Under the pieces are notes generated by a model, which saw only the letters and a program-made list of their open reading frames with translations, ran no database searches and had not been told where the DNA came from. Made by a program: the position numbers and the translations under genes. Positions 26,955 through 36,411 of a stretch of 64,000 bases of DNA are shown piece by piece. Origin of the DNA: DATMBF01 sp035559595 (GTDB lineage Bacteria > Bacteroidota > Ignavibacteria > UBA10030); NCBI GenBank assembly GCA_035559595.1, contig DATMBF010000026.1, positions 1-64,000 on the forward strand, given 5' to 3'. Numbering within the stretch: position 1 is the first letter of the stretch; the number at the start of each line of letters is the position of its first letter.

Positions 26955-27824
26955 TTAAGAGTTTTTCATCACTTCCACAATGGCCGAATAGTCGCTTTTT
27001 GCCAATCCGGCTTTCATAGCTCGCTCGAACAACCCCTTTGCTGTTTCAAGCCCCGGCATTGATGCGCCAACGGCGTTCGCAGCTTGCAATGCCAGCGTGA
27101 TATCCTTCAGCATATGCTCCACAAAGAAGCGCGGTTTGAAGTTGCCCTCGATAATTGCTTTCCCCTTTGTCTGGTACATGGTGGAGTTCAGCGCCGAGTG
27201 CCGGAGAATATCCAACATAGTTGATGGATCAATTTCCACCTTCGTTGAATACACAATCGCCTGTGTCAGTGTAACAATCATTCCCGCGATGAAGGAATTG
27301 CAGATGAGCTTCATGTGCGATGCCTGCTCGATGCTGGGGAATTGCCAGATTCTGTTGCCGAGGATTCGCAACAATGGCTCGGCGCGTTTGAACGCCCCTT
27401 CCTCTCCTCCAACAAAAAGCAACAGCGATCCCTCTTGAATATTGGGAATACTGCCCAGCACCGGAACGTGGAGGAAGTGAACACCACGTTTGGAAAACTT
27501 CGTGGCCAATTCTTTGGTGAGAAATGGCGAGACCGTGCTCATGTCGATGTGAACCGACTCTTTTGCGAGGGATTCCAGCGTTCCTGAAGCCTCTATCGTG
27601 ATCGTTCGCAAGGCGTTGTCGTCGGAGATCATGGAAAAGACAAATTCGACATTTCTGGCAACGTCTGCCGGCGAGTCACACCAGGTTGCTCCCCCCGCCA
27701 CAAGCGAATCTGACTTTGATTTCGTGCGATTGTAGAGAAACAGCTTATACCCCGCCTCCTGAAACCGCATCGCCATCGCCTGACCCATCAGTCCAAGTCC
27801 AATGAATCCAAGAGCTTCCTTCAT
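26955..27824 (-). CDS. Beta-hydroxyacid dehydrogenase (3-hydroxyisobutyrate dehydrogenase family)
   Basis: A 289-residue NAD(P)-dependent oxidoreductase. The N-terminus has the Rossmann loop GFIGLGLMGQAMA (~6-18), and ~31-33 (YNRT) is in the coenzyme-selecting position, suggesting NADPH. A catalytic Lys lies in SHMKLICN (~168-175). The DMSTVSP segment replaces the more usual DxSTxxP/GxxG pattern. Candidate substrates are succinic semialdehyde, glyoxylate or 3-hydroxyisobutyrate; none can be chosen. It stands alone on the minus strand, about 770 bp upstream of mraZ. Confidence 0.8.
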   Translation of the reverse strand: MKEALGFIGLGLMGQAMAMRFQEAGYKLFLYNRTKSKSDSLVAGGATWCDSPADVARNVEFVFSMISDDNALRTITIEASGTLESLAKESVHIDMSTVSPFLTKELATKFSKRGVHFLHVPVLGSIPNIQEGSLLLFVGGEEGAFKRAEPLLRILGNRIWQFPSIEQASHMKLICNSFIAGMIVTLTQAIVYSTKVEIDPSTMLDILRHSALNSTMYQTKGKAIIEGNFKPRFFVEHMLKDITLALQAANAVGASMPGLETAKGLFERAMKAGLAKSDYSAIVEVMKNS

Positions 27825-27978
27825 AAGTTCCTCTACGCTATTACGTGCGATCGAGTGTACCGAACCATTGCGGGAAAATCAAGGGATAGGCACCACGTCC
27901 GATACCCTTGCAGCGGCTTGCGTCAGACAGGCCTGGCGCTTGCAGGATAAGGCGCTCTGGTGGACTCCATCTTCGCTC

Positions 27979-28007
27979 TTGAGTCTCTCCCAGAGTTTCA
28001 ATACAAT
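27979..28007 (+). promoter_or_regulatory. Promoter of the TPM-domain gene pair
   Basis: TTGAGT (27979-27984) and TACAAT (28002-28007) are separated by exactly 17 bp, close to the general -35/-10 consensus. The predicted start lies about 20 nt before a GAGGAG ribosome-binding site and the ATG at 28035. The rest of the divergent 27825-28034 region shows nothing else recognisable. Confidence 0.55.
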
Positions 28008-28034
28008 AGAACTCGATTCCACGAGGAGCCAACC

Positions 28035-28700
28035 ATGCAATCGATCCAGAAACTCTTTTCAGCAACTGACCTTAATCGGATTCAAGAGGCGGTCAAAGAG
28101 GCCGAGCAGAAAACCGCGGGCGAGATTGTCCCGTACTTTGTCGAAAGCTCAGATAGCTACGAAGAAGCTCTCTGGCGAGCTGCGGGTTTCATGGTTCTTC
28201 TCGTTCTGTTCTCAGCCTTCTTCGTTCATCGATTTACGGATCTCTGGTTCCCGATTGGCATACGAGAACTTTCGCTCTTGACCATGCTTGCCGGATCGCT
28301 TGCCGCTGCGATAACACACTTTGCTGCTCCGCTCAAGCGCTTCTTCGCCGGTCGCACCATGATCGAGCGGCGTGTTCAACAGCGAGCCGGAGAGGCATTT
28401 TTGTCTGAGGAGGTTTTCAAGACGCGCGACCGGACAGGCATTCTGATTTTTCTGAGTTTCCTCGAACGCGAGGTTGTTGTGCTTGGAGATTCCGGCATCA
28501 ACCAAAAAGTGCAGAAGCACGAATGGGATCACGTTGTCGAGTTGATTGTCAACGGAATCAAATCCGGCAATCCCACTCAAGGCCTGATTGATGGGATTCG
28601 AGCATGCGGAGAGTTGCTGGAAAAGAAGGACGTGGCACGTCGGGCAGATGACAGAGACGAGCTCTCAAACAGAATGCGTGTGGGAGGAGAGAAGCCATGA
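28035..28700 (+). CDS. TPM-domain membrane protein
   Basis: A 221-residue protein; the ATG at 28035 follows GAGGAG (28023-28028). The N-terminal segment IQEAVKEAEQKTAGEIVPYFV begins a TPM fold that is interrupted by two transmembrane helices (~45-62 and ~68-90). The C-terminal half (RDRTGILIFLSFLEREVVVLGDSGI) is the characteristic TPM/MOLO-1-like core. It overlaps the following TPM gene by 4 bp (ATGA). TPM proteins often pair with LemA, which is not present here. Function is unknown, with a suspected envelope quality-control role. Confidence 0.7.
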   Translation: MQSIQKLFSATDLNRIQEAVKEAEQKTAGEIVPYFVESSDSYEEALWRAAGFMVLLVLFSAFFVHRFTDLWFPIGIRELSLLTMLAGSLAAAITHFAAPLKRFFAGRTMIERRVQQRAGEAFLSEEVFKTRDRTGILIFLSFLEREVVVLGDSGINQKVQKHEWDHVVELIVNGIKSGNPTQGLIDGIRACGELLEKKDVARRADDRDELSNRMRVGGEKP

Positions 28701-29593
28701 AGACAGCCATTGTTGCCATCGCTCTCCTTGTACAAACAGCACTTACACAGCGTCTTGAGGTGCCATTTCTCTCCGGTCGTGTCAATGACTACGCGGGAAT
28801 TCTTTCTCAGCAAACAGTCCGTGAGCTTGAAGCTCAGCTCGAAGCGCACGAGCGGGCAACGTCGAATCAGGTTGCGGTGCTGATCATTCCGAGTCTCCAG
28901 GGAGAGGTGCTGGAGGAATACTCGATGCGTGTCGTTGAAACGTGGAAGCTTGGTCAAAAAGAGAAAGACAACGGCGTGCTTTTGCTGATCGCCCGTGATG
29001 ACCGACAGTTGCGAATTGAGGTGGGAGACGGATTGGAGGGAGATTTGACGGATGCGGTTTGCAGTCAGATTATCCGCAACGAAATCGTTCCGCACTTCAA
29101 AGATGGCGACTACGATGCCGGTGTGCGGGCGGGTGTCAACGCTATCCTCGGCACAATCGAGGGAAGCTACACAGTTTCGGAAGAAGATATCGACTCGAGC
29201 GGTGAAATGGATTTGGAGGGACGGATTCTGATGGGTGGAATGTTCCTCCTCGTGGTCGGAATCTTTACAGTTATTGCCATCGTTTCTCCGGGCTTTCAGG
29301 GGTGGTTCCTGTATTTCTTTCTCATGCCGTTCTGGTTTGCGTTTCCTTATGCAGTGATCGGCGTATTTCCGTGGGGATTCCTGCCGTTTGCTCTTTATGC
29401 GGTTGTCCTTCCGATTCTGAGAATTCTCTTTCAGCGCGGCGTGAAATCAGGGGGATGGCAGAAGAGTTGGGCCACGAGTTTTGCAAGCTCATCGAGAGGC
29501 GGATGGTCATCGGGTGGGTGGTCGTCCGGTGGAGGGGGCTTTTCAGGTGGCGGCGGGAGTTTTTCCGGAGGGGGAAGTTCGGGAAGGTGGTGA
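28697..29593 (+). CDS. TPM-domain protein with Gly/Ser-rich tail (YgcG-like)
   Basis: A 298-residue protein with a signal peptide (~1-20). The TPM domain follows from VNDYAGILSQQTVRELE through VLLLIARDDRQLRIEVGDGLEG (in pieces at ~30-150). Two hydrophobic segments (~180-235) follow, then a C-terminal tail made of SGGGGFSGGG-type repeats. This is the classic YgcG layout. It is coupled to the upstream TPM gene through ATGA at 28697-28700. Roles proposed for the family are in envelope stress or PSII repair in plants; no bacterial substrate can be named. Confidence 0.8.
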   Translation: MKTAIVAIALLVQTALTQRLEVPFLSGRVNDYAGILSQQTVRELEAQLEAHERATSNQVAVLIIPSLQGEVLEEYSMRVVETWKLGQKEKDNGVLLLIARDDRQLRIEVGDGLEGDLTDAVCSQIIRNEIVPHFKDGDYDAGVRAGVNAILGTIEGSYTVSEEDIDSSGEMDLEGRILMGGMFLLVVGIFTVIAIVSPGFQGWFLYFFLMPFWFAFPYAVIGVFPWGFLPFALYAVVLPILRILFQRGVKSGGWQKSWATSFASSSRGGWSSGGWSSGGGGFSGGGGSFSGGGSSGRW

Positions 29594-29656
29594 GAGAAGA
29601 GGGGATTCCTGAGTGCGGAGTTCCCTTTGCCTATGCTCTCTCAATGACCGGTTGGT

Positions 29657-30259
29657 TCAAATAACCTTCCATTCTTGTAAAGTCTTCAGCAACCTGTCGG
29701 GATTGTGAAACACCAATCCCCTCATTCCCGTCTTTTCTGCCGCTTCAACGTTTTCCTCGAGATCGTCAATAAAAAGCATCTCCGCCGGCTGCAACTGAAG
29801 CTCACGTACCACACGTTCGTAGAATGTTCTATCGGGTTTCGTCGCGCCAATCTTGAATGAGACAAAGTGTTGTTGCAGATACTTCAAGGCAGGCACGACT
29901 CGCTGACAATAAGCATAGTGAAACTCGTTGGTGTTGCTTACGAGCGCTGTGACATTCCTCTCGCTCACCCGACGAACGATTTCTTCCATCCCTTCAATCG
30001 GCACTGTCAGAACAGATTCCATTGCCTGAATGAGTTTGGAGCGATCGTATCTGCCGTTGAAGAGTCGCTGGAGGTGGTCGAGACAGGTTTCGAATCCCCA
30101 CTCCCCTTTCTCCAAAGGCATGAACATTGCAGGCAAATGATTCCTCAATCGGTTCTGCTCGCCGGGATCATCAATACCGAGTACTTTCCAGAAATACTCC
30201 GGATGATAGTGAATCAACACATTGCCGAGATCGAACAGAACGGCGCGACGTGGCTTCAT
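29657..30259 (-). CDS. HAD-superfamily hydrolase (YihX-like)
   Basis: A 200-residue HAD-IA phosphatase with motif I FDLGNVL (the second Asp replaced by Asn, as in the YihX glucose-1-phosphatase group). Motif II is VSNTN (~109-113), motif III is GATKPD (~138) and motif IV is FIDDLEEN (~164-171). A small helical cap is present. The substrate is likely a sugar phosphate but is unproven. Its ATG overlaps the end of the neighbouring phosphoesterase gene (ATGA, 30256-30259). Confidence 0.75.
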   Translation of the reverse strand: MKPRRAVLFDLGNVLIHYHPEYFWKVLGIDDPGEQNRLRNHLPAMFMPLEKGEWGFETCLDHLQRLFNGRYDRSKLIQAMESVLTVPIEGMEEIVRRVSERNVTALVSNTNEFHYAYCQRVVPALKYLQQHFVSFKIGATKPDRTFYERVVRELQLQPAEMLFIDDLEENVEAAEKTGMRGLVFHNPDRLLKTLQEWKVI

Positions 30260-30906
30260 CCCTTCAACTCGACTTTCACTTCTTTGCCGACCTCAATCAC
30301 CGCATAGTATCCCTTTCCTGCCGGCCCGCAGTTGACAATCAGCGTTTTCCCGATCAGGTCTTTCCCTCTTGCCTCATGGATGTGTCCACACACCAGAACA
30401 TCGGGCTGATACTTCTCAACGAATTCCCGTAACGCCACGCTTCCCACATGTTTTCCAATGAAGATCTTATCGACTGTTGTACCGTGCGGAGGAGCATGAG
30501 GAACGAAAATCTTCACCAATGCGTTTTCTACCTCCCTCCATCCCTTTTCGGCCCGCTTTCGAATTTCTTCTTCGGAGATCTCGTAGGGCGTTTTCATCGG
30601 TGTCACAGGTGATCCGGAAACACCAAAGATCCCGACATCTCCCAGCATCGCTCCTTTTCCACTGACTAACAGACCCATTCTGTCGAAGACCTCATCAAGC
30701 TCAGGCGGATCCATGTTTCCGGAAACAACAAAGAGGGGTTTTCCGAAGGATTGAAAGCGGTGGAGTGCTTGCTCCGCCTCTGCCGCAGATCCAATCGTTG
30801 TCAAATCGCCGGCGATGATGATTCCGTCGAACGAAGCCTCGTGGCGAATGATCGACTCGGTCTTCTCATACGAGCCGTGAATATCGGTAAAGGCAAGCAG
30901 TTTCAC
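30256..30906 (-). CDS. Calcineurin-like metallophosphoesterase
   Basis: A 216-residue soluble protein with the full metal-binding motif series: TDIHGS (~7-12), AGDLT (~32), SGNMD (~62, GNxD form), PHAPPHG (~136) and CGHIHEARG (~173-181). Related small phosphoesterases act on nucleotide or sugar phosphodiesters; the target is unknown. It sits between the DUF4249 gene and the HAD hydrolase on the same strand, with a 4-bp overlap to the latter. Confidence 0.8.
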   Translation of the reverse strand: MKLLAFTDIHGSYEKTESIIRHEASFDGIIIAGDLTTIGSAAEAEQALHRFQSFGKPLFVVSGNMDPPELDEVFDRMGLLVSGKGAMLGDVGIFGVSGSPVTPMKTPYEISEEEIRKRAEKGWREVENALVKIFVPHAPPHGTTVDKIFIGKHVGSVALREFVEKYQPDVLVCGHIHEARGKDLIGKTLIVNCGPAGKGYYAVIEVGKEVKVELKG

Positions 30907-30908
30907 AG

Positions 30909-31892
30909 TTATCGATAGCCGGTGTCGGTGGGAATCGGGAAAGCGACAGAGTCGACAGCAAATGCCCCGAAGACTCCAACGCCGCCGCTGATGTTCGAAA
31001 AATCCGGCTCGTCAGTCCGCACAGAAAACTGATCGCGAAATCCGTTAGCCACAGAGAGGTAATTGAACAGGTTAGGCTCGACCTGGTACAAATGAAATAC
31101 CACTCGCTGCATCCGCACGAATCCCGGTTTTTCGTACCTTCTCCAAATCAATCCCAGCATCGTTTTGTAAACGCCATGGCCGAATGCCATGCGTTCATAG
31201 GAGTACTCCCCTCCAGCGGTGCGGATTTGAATTGACGGATATGTTGCCTCGAGCGTATCGATGCTTACAGCTTTCAGAATCGTCCGCGGAAGTTCGATTC
31301 GTTGAGGGAGCCATCCGCCCGGAACCGGTGCTGCAATTTCGTAATCGATGAACCCACGAAGCATGAATCCTTTCGCAGCGCTCGACAGTGTAACATTGAA
31401 GACAATCTGTTCGGTCGAACTGTAGAGCTGAGGAAAGCGAAGCATGACGGTATCTGTCAGTGCCATGATCGCTGTGCCCGGAACCGTCACCGTAGCGAAT
31501 GCATTGCCGATCGATGGAGAGGTTACAGTGAGCGTGTACGTTCTTCCACGGACAGGGACAAATGGCTGGATGACGTGGGCACGGATCATCGGACCGTATC
31601 GTGTCGTGTCCCAGGCCTGGATCATCGTGTCCCGAAAAGCGAGGGACATTCCGTTGTTATCGTTCAGAACGACTTGCGCGTCATCGACCGGCTTGTAGTA
31701 CGACCGCGAGAATGGGTCGTAGTTCGGCGGATTGTACGTTGCGTAAACGCGTACGAAGTGTGTGTCACGCGTCGTACTCAGAACGGAGAAGACGACGAGG
31801 TCATCCCGATAATTTAGTACAGGATTGAACGAATCGTCGCATCCCCATAAAGCAAGAGCGGAGAGAGCAATCAAGAATTTCCTCGCTCTCAC
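30909..31892 (-). CDS. DUF4249 family outer-membrane lipoprotein
   Basis: A 327-residue protein with a lipoprotein-type signal ending in LWGC (Cys ~18), though Trp at -2 is not the standard lipobox residue. It then reads DDLVVFSVLSTTRDTHFV, typical of DUF4249. The family is usually encoded directly after a TonB-dependent receptor, as here: its ATG overlaps the receptor stop (31889-31892). It probably works at the outer membrane as a surface partner of that receptor. The ligand is unknown. Confidence 0.75.
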   Translation of the reverse strand: MRARKFLIALSALALWGCDDSFNPVLNYRDDLVVFSVLSTTRDTHFVRVYATYNPPNYDPFSRSYYKPVDDAQVVLNDNNGMSLAFRDTMIQAWDTTRYGPMIRAHVIQPFVPVRGRTYTLTVTSPSIGNAFATVTVPGTAIMALTDTVMLRFPQLYSSTEQIVFNVTLSSAAKGFMLRGFIDYEIAAPVPGGWLPQRIELPRTILKAVSIDTLEATYPSIQIRTAGGEYSYERMAFGHGVYKTMLGLIWRRYEKPGFVRMQRVVFHLYQVEPNLFNYLSVANGFRDQFSVRTDEPDFSNISGGVGVFGAFAVDSVAFPIPTDTGYR

Positions 31893-34135
31893 GGTACGTA
31901 CTCCAACTGAAGAGTGAATGTTGGATAGAATCTGAGCATATCGATACGCTGGCCTGTCTTCCGATCGAAGTAGAAGATATTTTTGCGGTCGTACGCGTTG
32001 ATGACGTGGGCACCAACCGTTCCGTGGAAAGGTCCGAGTGTCAATCGATAGCTCACACTGGCGTCGAGTCGATGATAATACGGAAGGCGTGCAACGTTTT
32101 TTTCGCCGAGGCGTACATAGGGTTGTCCGATCTCACCGTTGTAGCCGGATTCGAACACGTCGCGCAACCGCAAACGGTCGTAAAACCCGATCGCCGGCGT
32201 GTAAGGGAACCCGCTGCCAAGGTCCCACCGCAATGAAACATCAAGGTTGCCTGTCGGGCGAACGGTTGTCAGAAGCTTCACTGTGTGGCGACGATCGTAT
32301 CGAGGCGGATACGTGAACGCCCCCTGCGTGAGATTGACCCAGCTTAACGTATATGCAGCATAGGCATCGATCCAGCGCATGCCGAATCGCAATAATGCTT
32401 CTACACCGTACGCCGAACCTTTGGCGTTCAGGTAGTCGGGATCGTGTTCCGTCAGTTTCTCTCGGTTGTATAAAAGGAGAGATCGATAGTCCTTGTAGTA
32501 GGCCTGTAGGTTGGCCGAGAGTTCGGCGATCAGATTCCCTTCGAGACCCGCCACATAATGGTCTGCCCGCTGGGATTTCAGCTTGTCGGGAATGCCGACC
32601 CATGCCTCGAAGATCGAGATCAGGTCATCCTCGTTGTTAATTGTTACGATGTGCTGGCTGAAACGGCCGTAGGAGAGCTTTGCTTTCCATGAAGGAAGGA
32701 TTGGAACACCTAGGTGAAGTCGCGGCTGAAAGAGATCAAGATCGCCGCCTCCGCGACTGATCGAACCAAGGTCGGCATGGATGCCGGCATCAATCTGCCA
32801 ATTGCCAAGCTTCGTCTGCATCCTCCCCCAGGCAGAGATATCGGGAGATGTTGCAGAGAGATCACGTCCGACGCCGTTGCTATTCACGAATGAATAGTAC
32901 AGGTGTGGAAAACTGAAGTCGAATCCGAAGAAAAGAAGATCGGAGGTGCTGGAATAGAGAGTGAGGTCACTGCGGAGACTGAATTCTTGCACACCCGTCG
33001 TGGCAGGTGGGATCACATTCGATGCTTTGGGATCGCGACGTGCTTCGTAGCTCGTGAACGAGATCATCGTGTTGACAAAGAGCCGATCCCCGAACAACGT
33101 CGTCAATCGCCCCCCAATCGCCCCGTTCGACCAGTAGTAGTCCGGTTCGACGGCCTTACCGGATGGAAGCTCATCGCCGCTGAGGAAACCGGTTACACTG
33201 AATCGTGTATGGCTCTCGTCGCCGATGTAGGTGATCTTGCCGAACGCGTCATAGAAGTTGATGGGGACATTCTGCTGAAAGAAGCGACGGAAGGTGTCGG
33301 TGAAGAGAGACTTGCGTCCGTTGAAAATCCATCGGAGATGCTCCGAGCCCGCACCATCGATCTGAAATTTTGATGAGAGAAAATTGATGTTCGACCGGGC
33401 GCTGAATCCGCCTGCCGTTCCATCTTTCGTTGTGAGATTCACCACCGAAGAAAGTCTGCCGCCGTAACCGGCAGGAAAGGCGCCTGTGTAAACTTCGGTC
33501 GTGTTGATAACATCCGAATCGAAGATGCTGAAAATTCCCATGGCATGATACGGATTATAGATCCGAATGCCGTCGAGGAGAATGAGGTTTTGATCAGAGG
33601 CGCCTCCACGAACGTAGAAATGCGAGCTCACGTCGCTGGCAGAAACGACGCCGGGCAGAATCTGGATGCTCCGAAAAATGTCCTGCTGCACGGTTGTCGG
33701 AACGAGGCGAAGATCCCTCTGAGTCATAACGTGCACACTCGTGCTGATCTCCTGAACCTCGCGTTTGGACTGCTCGGTAATGACAATCTCTTCCATTTCG
33801 ACCGGCTGAGGGAGGAGGGCAAAATTGACGGTCATGGTTCCTTCAGCAGGCACGAGGATCTGTTTGACGCTTCGTTGGAAGCCGATCGCGCTGGCGGCGA
33901 TCTCGTAGGCCCCGGGAAGAGCAGAGGGAATGAGATAAAAACCGCTGGTGTTTGTTGCGGCTCCTTTGCTTGTTCCAACGATAACCACGTTGGCAAAGGG
34001 GATCCTCTCACCGGTCGAGCTGTCGGAGACAATTCCCCGAATGTCGGCGGTCTGCGCATGCACCGCAATCGCAAGGAAAAAGTAGGCCGCGCAAAGCGGG
34101 AAGAAGCTTTTTCTCAGGAGATTTGTCGCAGGCAT
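31889..34135 (-). CDS. TonB-dependent receptor with carboxypeptidase-like regulatory domain
   Basis: I choose the ATG at 34135 (748 residues) because it gives a clean signal peptide (hydrophobic core then VHAQ); a GTG at 34174 is also in frame. Domain order is a carboxypeptidase-regulatory-like fold (~30-115, starting IRGIVSDSSTGERIP), a plug domain (VYVRGG-like segment FYVRGGASDQN and LLDGIRIYNP, ~165-200) and a 22-strand barrel. It forms a receptor/lipoprotein pair with the DUF4249 gene. The barrel ends QLEYVP. The substrate cannot be inferred. Confidence 0.85.
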   Translation of the reverse strand: MPATNLLRKSFFPLCAAYFFLAIAVHAQTADIRGIVSDSSTGERIPFANVVIVGTSKGAATNTSGFYLIPSALPGAYEIAASAIGFQRSVKQILVPAEGTMTVNFALLPQPVEMEEIVITEQSKREVQEISTSVHVMTQRDLRLVPTTVQQDIFRSIQILPGVVSASDVSSHFYVRGGASDQNLILLDGIRIYNPYHAMGIFSIFDSDVINTTEVYTGAFPAGYGGRLSSVVNLTTKDGTAGGFSARSNINFLSSKFQIDGAGSEHLRWIFNGRKSLFTDTFRRFFQQNVPINFYDAFGKITYIGDESHTRFSVTGFLSGDELPSGKAVEPDYYWSNGAIGGRLTTLFGDRLFVNTMISFTSYEARRDPKASNVIPPATTGVQEFSLRSDLTLYSSTSDLLFFGFDFSFPHLYYSFVNSNGVGRDLSATSPDISAWGRMQTKLGNWQIDAGIHADLGSISRGGGDLDLFQPRLHLGVPILPSWKAKLSYGRFSQHIVTINNEDDLISIFEAWVGIPDKLKSQRADHYVAGLEGNLIAELSANLQAYYKDYRSLLLYNREKLTEHDPDYLNAKGSAYGVEALLRFGMRWIDAYAAYTLSWVNLTQGAFTYPPRYDRRHTVKLLTTVRPTGNLDVSLRWDLGSGFPYTPAIGFYDRLRLRDVFESGYNGEIGQPYVRLGEKNVARLPYYHRLDASVSYRLTLGPFHGTVGAHVINAYDRKNIFYFDRKTGQRIDMLRFYPTFTLQLEYVP

Positions 34136-34244
34136 AAGGGGGTTCTCATGGACTTTCAAAAAAAGTACTCTCACTTTGCTTCTTATGCAACTTTTGTTCT
34201 AATTCGCTACTGGCTCGATTCAGCACCTCTCATCCCTGGCCAAT

Positions 34245-36344
34245 ATGGTGACGTTTGTTCGATTCCTTCTTGCTTTGGTTCTTTGTTCTTACGGTGCTAC
34301 GGCACAATGGTGGTATTGGCAAAACCCCCTCCCTCAAGGGAATACACTGACCGCTCTCCATATGTTCGGTTCGACGGATTTCCTTGCCGTCGGGGATGCG
34401 GGAGTGATTCTACGGACGACAAACAGTGGGGGCTCGTGGCGGATTCGGTACCAGCCGCTCGGTCTGGTCAGAATTCATACCGTTGAGTTTGTGGATGCAC
34501 AGACCGGATTTGTGTCGGGGGAAGATTCGCAGGGGGCTGGACAGCTCTTGAAGACGGAGAACGGAGGAGAAACATGGGTGCCGGTGAGTGTGGGAACGAT
34601 CAGTCCCATCTACGGAATCGACTTCGTTTCGACACTAACCGGTTGGGCTGTCGGCAGTGGTGGCCTTATTCTGAAGACGACGAATGGCGGATCGACATGG
34701 AGTAAACAACCAACAGGAACGACGGCGAGCCTCTATGCTGTCTCTTTTTCCTCGTCCGTTGAAGGAATAGCTGTTGGCGAAGGAGGCACGGTACTCTCCA
34801 CGATTGATGGAGCGACGTGGACAGAAACGACGCCGGCCTCGGTAATTTTCTATGGTGTCAAATACGTTCTCGATTCGTGGTACGCAGTTGGGACTGGCGG
34901 CACAATTCTCCGCAACGGCACTCCTGTCTCTCAGACTGGTACAACGCAAACGCTAAGAGCAATTACCGTTGCAGGCGGAACATTCGTTGCAGTCGGTGAT
35001 GGAGGCACGATCGTCCGATCGTTAAATGGTTTGTCGTGGACGGCGGTAAATTCTGGTACAACAAACGCACTGCGATCTGTTCACTTTGCGGGTTCGAATG
35101 ATGGCGTTGCCGTCGGAACGAACGGAGAAATTCTCCGCACAAGTGACAGTGGGGTAACCTGGGTACGGATGAGAGGTGGGTTTTCCAGAAACCTGACCGA
35201 TATTGTATCTCTTGCTTCAAGTCTGCTCGCTGTGGGGGATTCGGGACAGATAGTCAAGACCACGAATGCAGGCCAGTTATGGCTCGAGAAAGCAGGTGGC
35301 GTTAATGCCGGACTTCAAGGCGGTGCAGTGACGAGCGGGGATACGCTTGTTCTGGTTGGAGCCGGCGGAACGATTCTCCGGTCGACCGACAGTGGTGAAT
35401 CATGGTCTCGGCAATCAAGCTCGACAAGCGTGAATCTTTTCGGTGTATCGTTTGTGGGCGGCATGAAGGGCTTTGCGGTTGGGGGGTCGGGTACCATCCT
35501 GCGTACCATGAATGGCGGTATGACCTGGGAATCGAAAGCGAGTAATACGACTTCAACGTTGAGAGCAATCGGCATCATGGACAGCTCGATTGCCGTTGCA
35601 GTCGGACTCCTTGGAGTCATGCGTCGCACAGCAGACGGGGGCGAAACATGGTCTCCCGTTGTCTATCGCGACACAGCGTTAACACTCTACACAGTGGTTT
35701 TCCCCAAGCCTGGTGTCGGCCTCGCTGCCGGCGCTGGTGTAGCGCCCGGGCTTCCTCCGGTGCTCCTTCGCTCGATTGATAGCGGCAAAACATGGTTTGC
35801 TGTGAATCTTGTGGGAGTTGTTGCAAGTGAAACGATACGAGCGATTTCCTTTTTGAACGCCGATACCGGCTACGCCGTCGGAACCAACGGTCTTATCTTG
35901 AAGACAACAAACGCCGGTGCCGCCTGGGAGCGACTTCAAAGCTATACATCGCAAACGCTTACCGACATTGTTTACACTCCCACCGGCAACGGCTACCTCG
36001 TCGGAACAAACGGGACGATCATGAGCACAGTCTCCATTGAACCGAGTTCTGTTCGGAAGCTTCCATATGCCTCTGTGGGTTCGTTCCTTCTTTACCAAAA
36101 TTATCCGAATCCCTTTAATCCAAACACGACAATTTCTTTTTCCATCCCCTTTTCCGCTCATGCTAAGTTGACGATCTTTAATCTCCTTGGACAAGAAATC
36201 TCGACAATCTTTGACGGCGAGGCGCTGGCCGAACGGCTCATCACACTTCCGTTTGATGCTGGTGTGCTACCTTCCGGCGTTTACTACTATCGCTTGCAGG
36301 TGGGCGAATTCCAAAAAACGCGCACCATGATTCTCGTTCGATAA
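34245..36344 (+). CDS. Secreted Ycf48-repeat beta-propeller protein with T9SS-type sorting domain
   Basis: A 699-residue protein with a signal peptide (~1-21, ending TAQW). It has roughly a dozen repeats built around GxxGxIL+TxNxGxxW (for example ILRTTNSGGSW, ILKTTNGGSTW). The C-terminal ~85 residues start at YQNYPNPFNPNTTI and end VYYYRLQVGE...ILVR, the signature of the type-A C-terminal sorting domain used by the type IX secretion system. It is therefore probably exported to the surface or released. The Ycf48 fold assists photosystem II in phototrophs; in heterotrophs the role is unknown. It is divergent from the TonB receptor. Confidence 0.8.
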   Translation: MVTFVRFLLALVLCSYGATAQWWYWQNPLPQGNTLTALHMFGSTDFLAVGDAGVILRTTNSGGSWRIRYQPLGLVRIHTVEFVDAQTGFVSGEDSQGAGQLLKTENGGETWVPVSVGTISPIYGIDFVSTLTGWAVGSGGLILKTTNGGSTWSKQPTGTTASLYAVSFSSSVEGIAVGEGGTVLSTIDGATWTETTPASVIFYGVKYVLDSWYAVGTGGTILRNGTPVSQTGTTQTLRAITVAGGTFVAVGDGGTIVRSLNGLSWTAVNSGTTNALRSVHFAGSNDGVAVGTNGEILRTSDSGVTWVRMRGGFSRNLTDIVSLASSLLAVGDSGQIVKTTNAGQLWLEKAGGVNAGLQGGAVTSGDTLVLVGAGGTILRSTDSGESWSRQSSSTSVNLFGVSFVGGMKGFAVGGSGTILRTMNGGMTWESKASNTTSTLRAIGIMDSSIAVAVGLLGVMRRTADGGETWSPVVYRDTALTLYTVVFPKPGVGLAAGAGVAPGLPPVLLRSIDSGKTWFAVNLVGVVASETIRAISFLNADTGYAVGTNGLILKTTNAGAAWERLQSYTSQTLTDIVYTPTGNGYLVGTNGTIMSTVSIEPSSVRKLPYASVGSFLLYQNYPNPFNPNTTISFSIPFSAHAKLTIFNLLGQEISTIFDGEALAERLITLPFDAGVLPSGVYYYRLQVGEFQKTRTMILVR

Positions 36345-36352
36345 TACGAACG
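36335..36352 (+). terminator. Weak candidate terminator after the Ycf48-repeat gene
   Basis: A perfect 6-bp stem (CGTTCG/CGAACG) with loop ATAATA overlaps the stop codon and is followed by TTGCCTTTTG. The tail is short and interrupted, so termination would be inefficient. Confidence 0.3.
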
Positions 36353-36411
36353 TTGCCTTTTGTCCCATCTCTCGTTACTTTCTTTCCAACCATTTCCATT
36401 TAACGGTTCTT

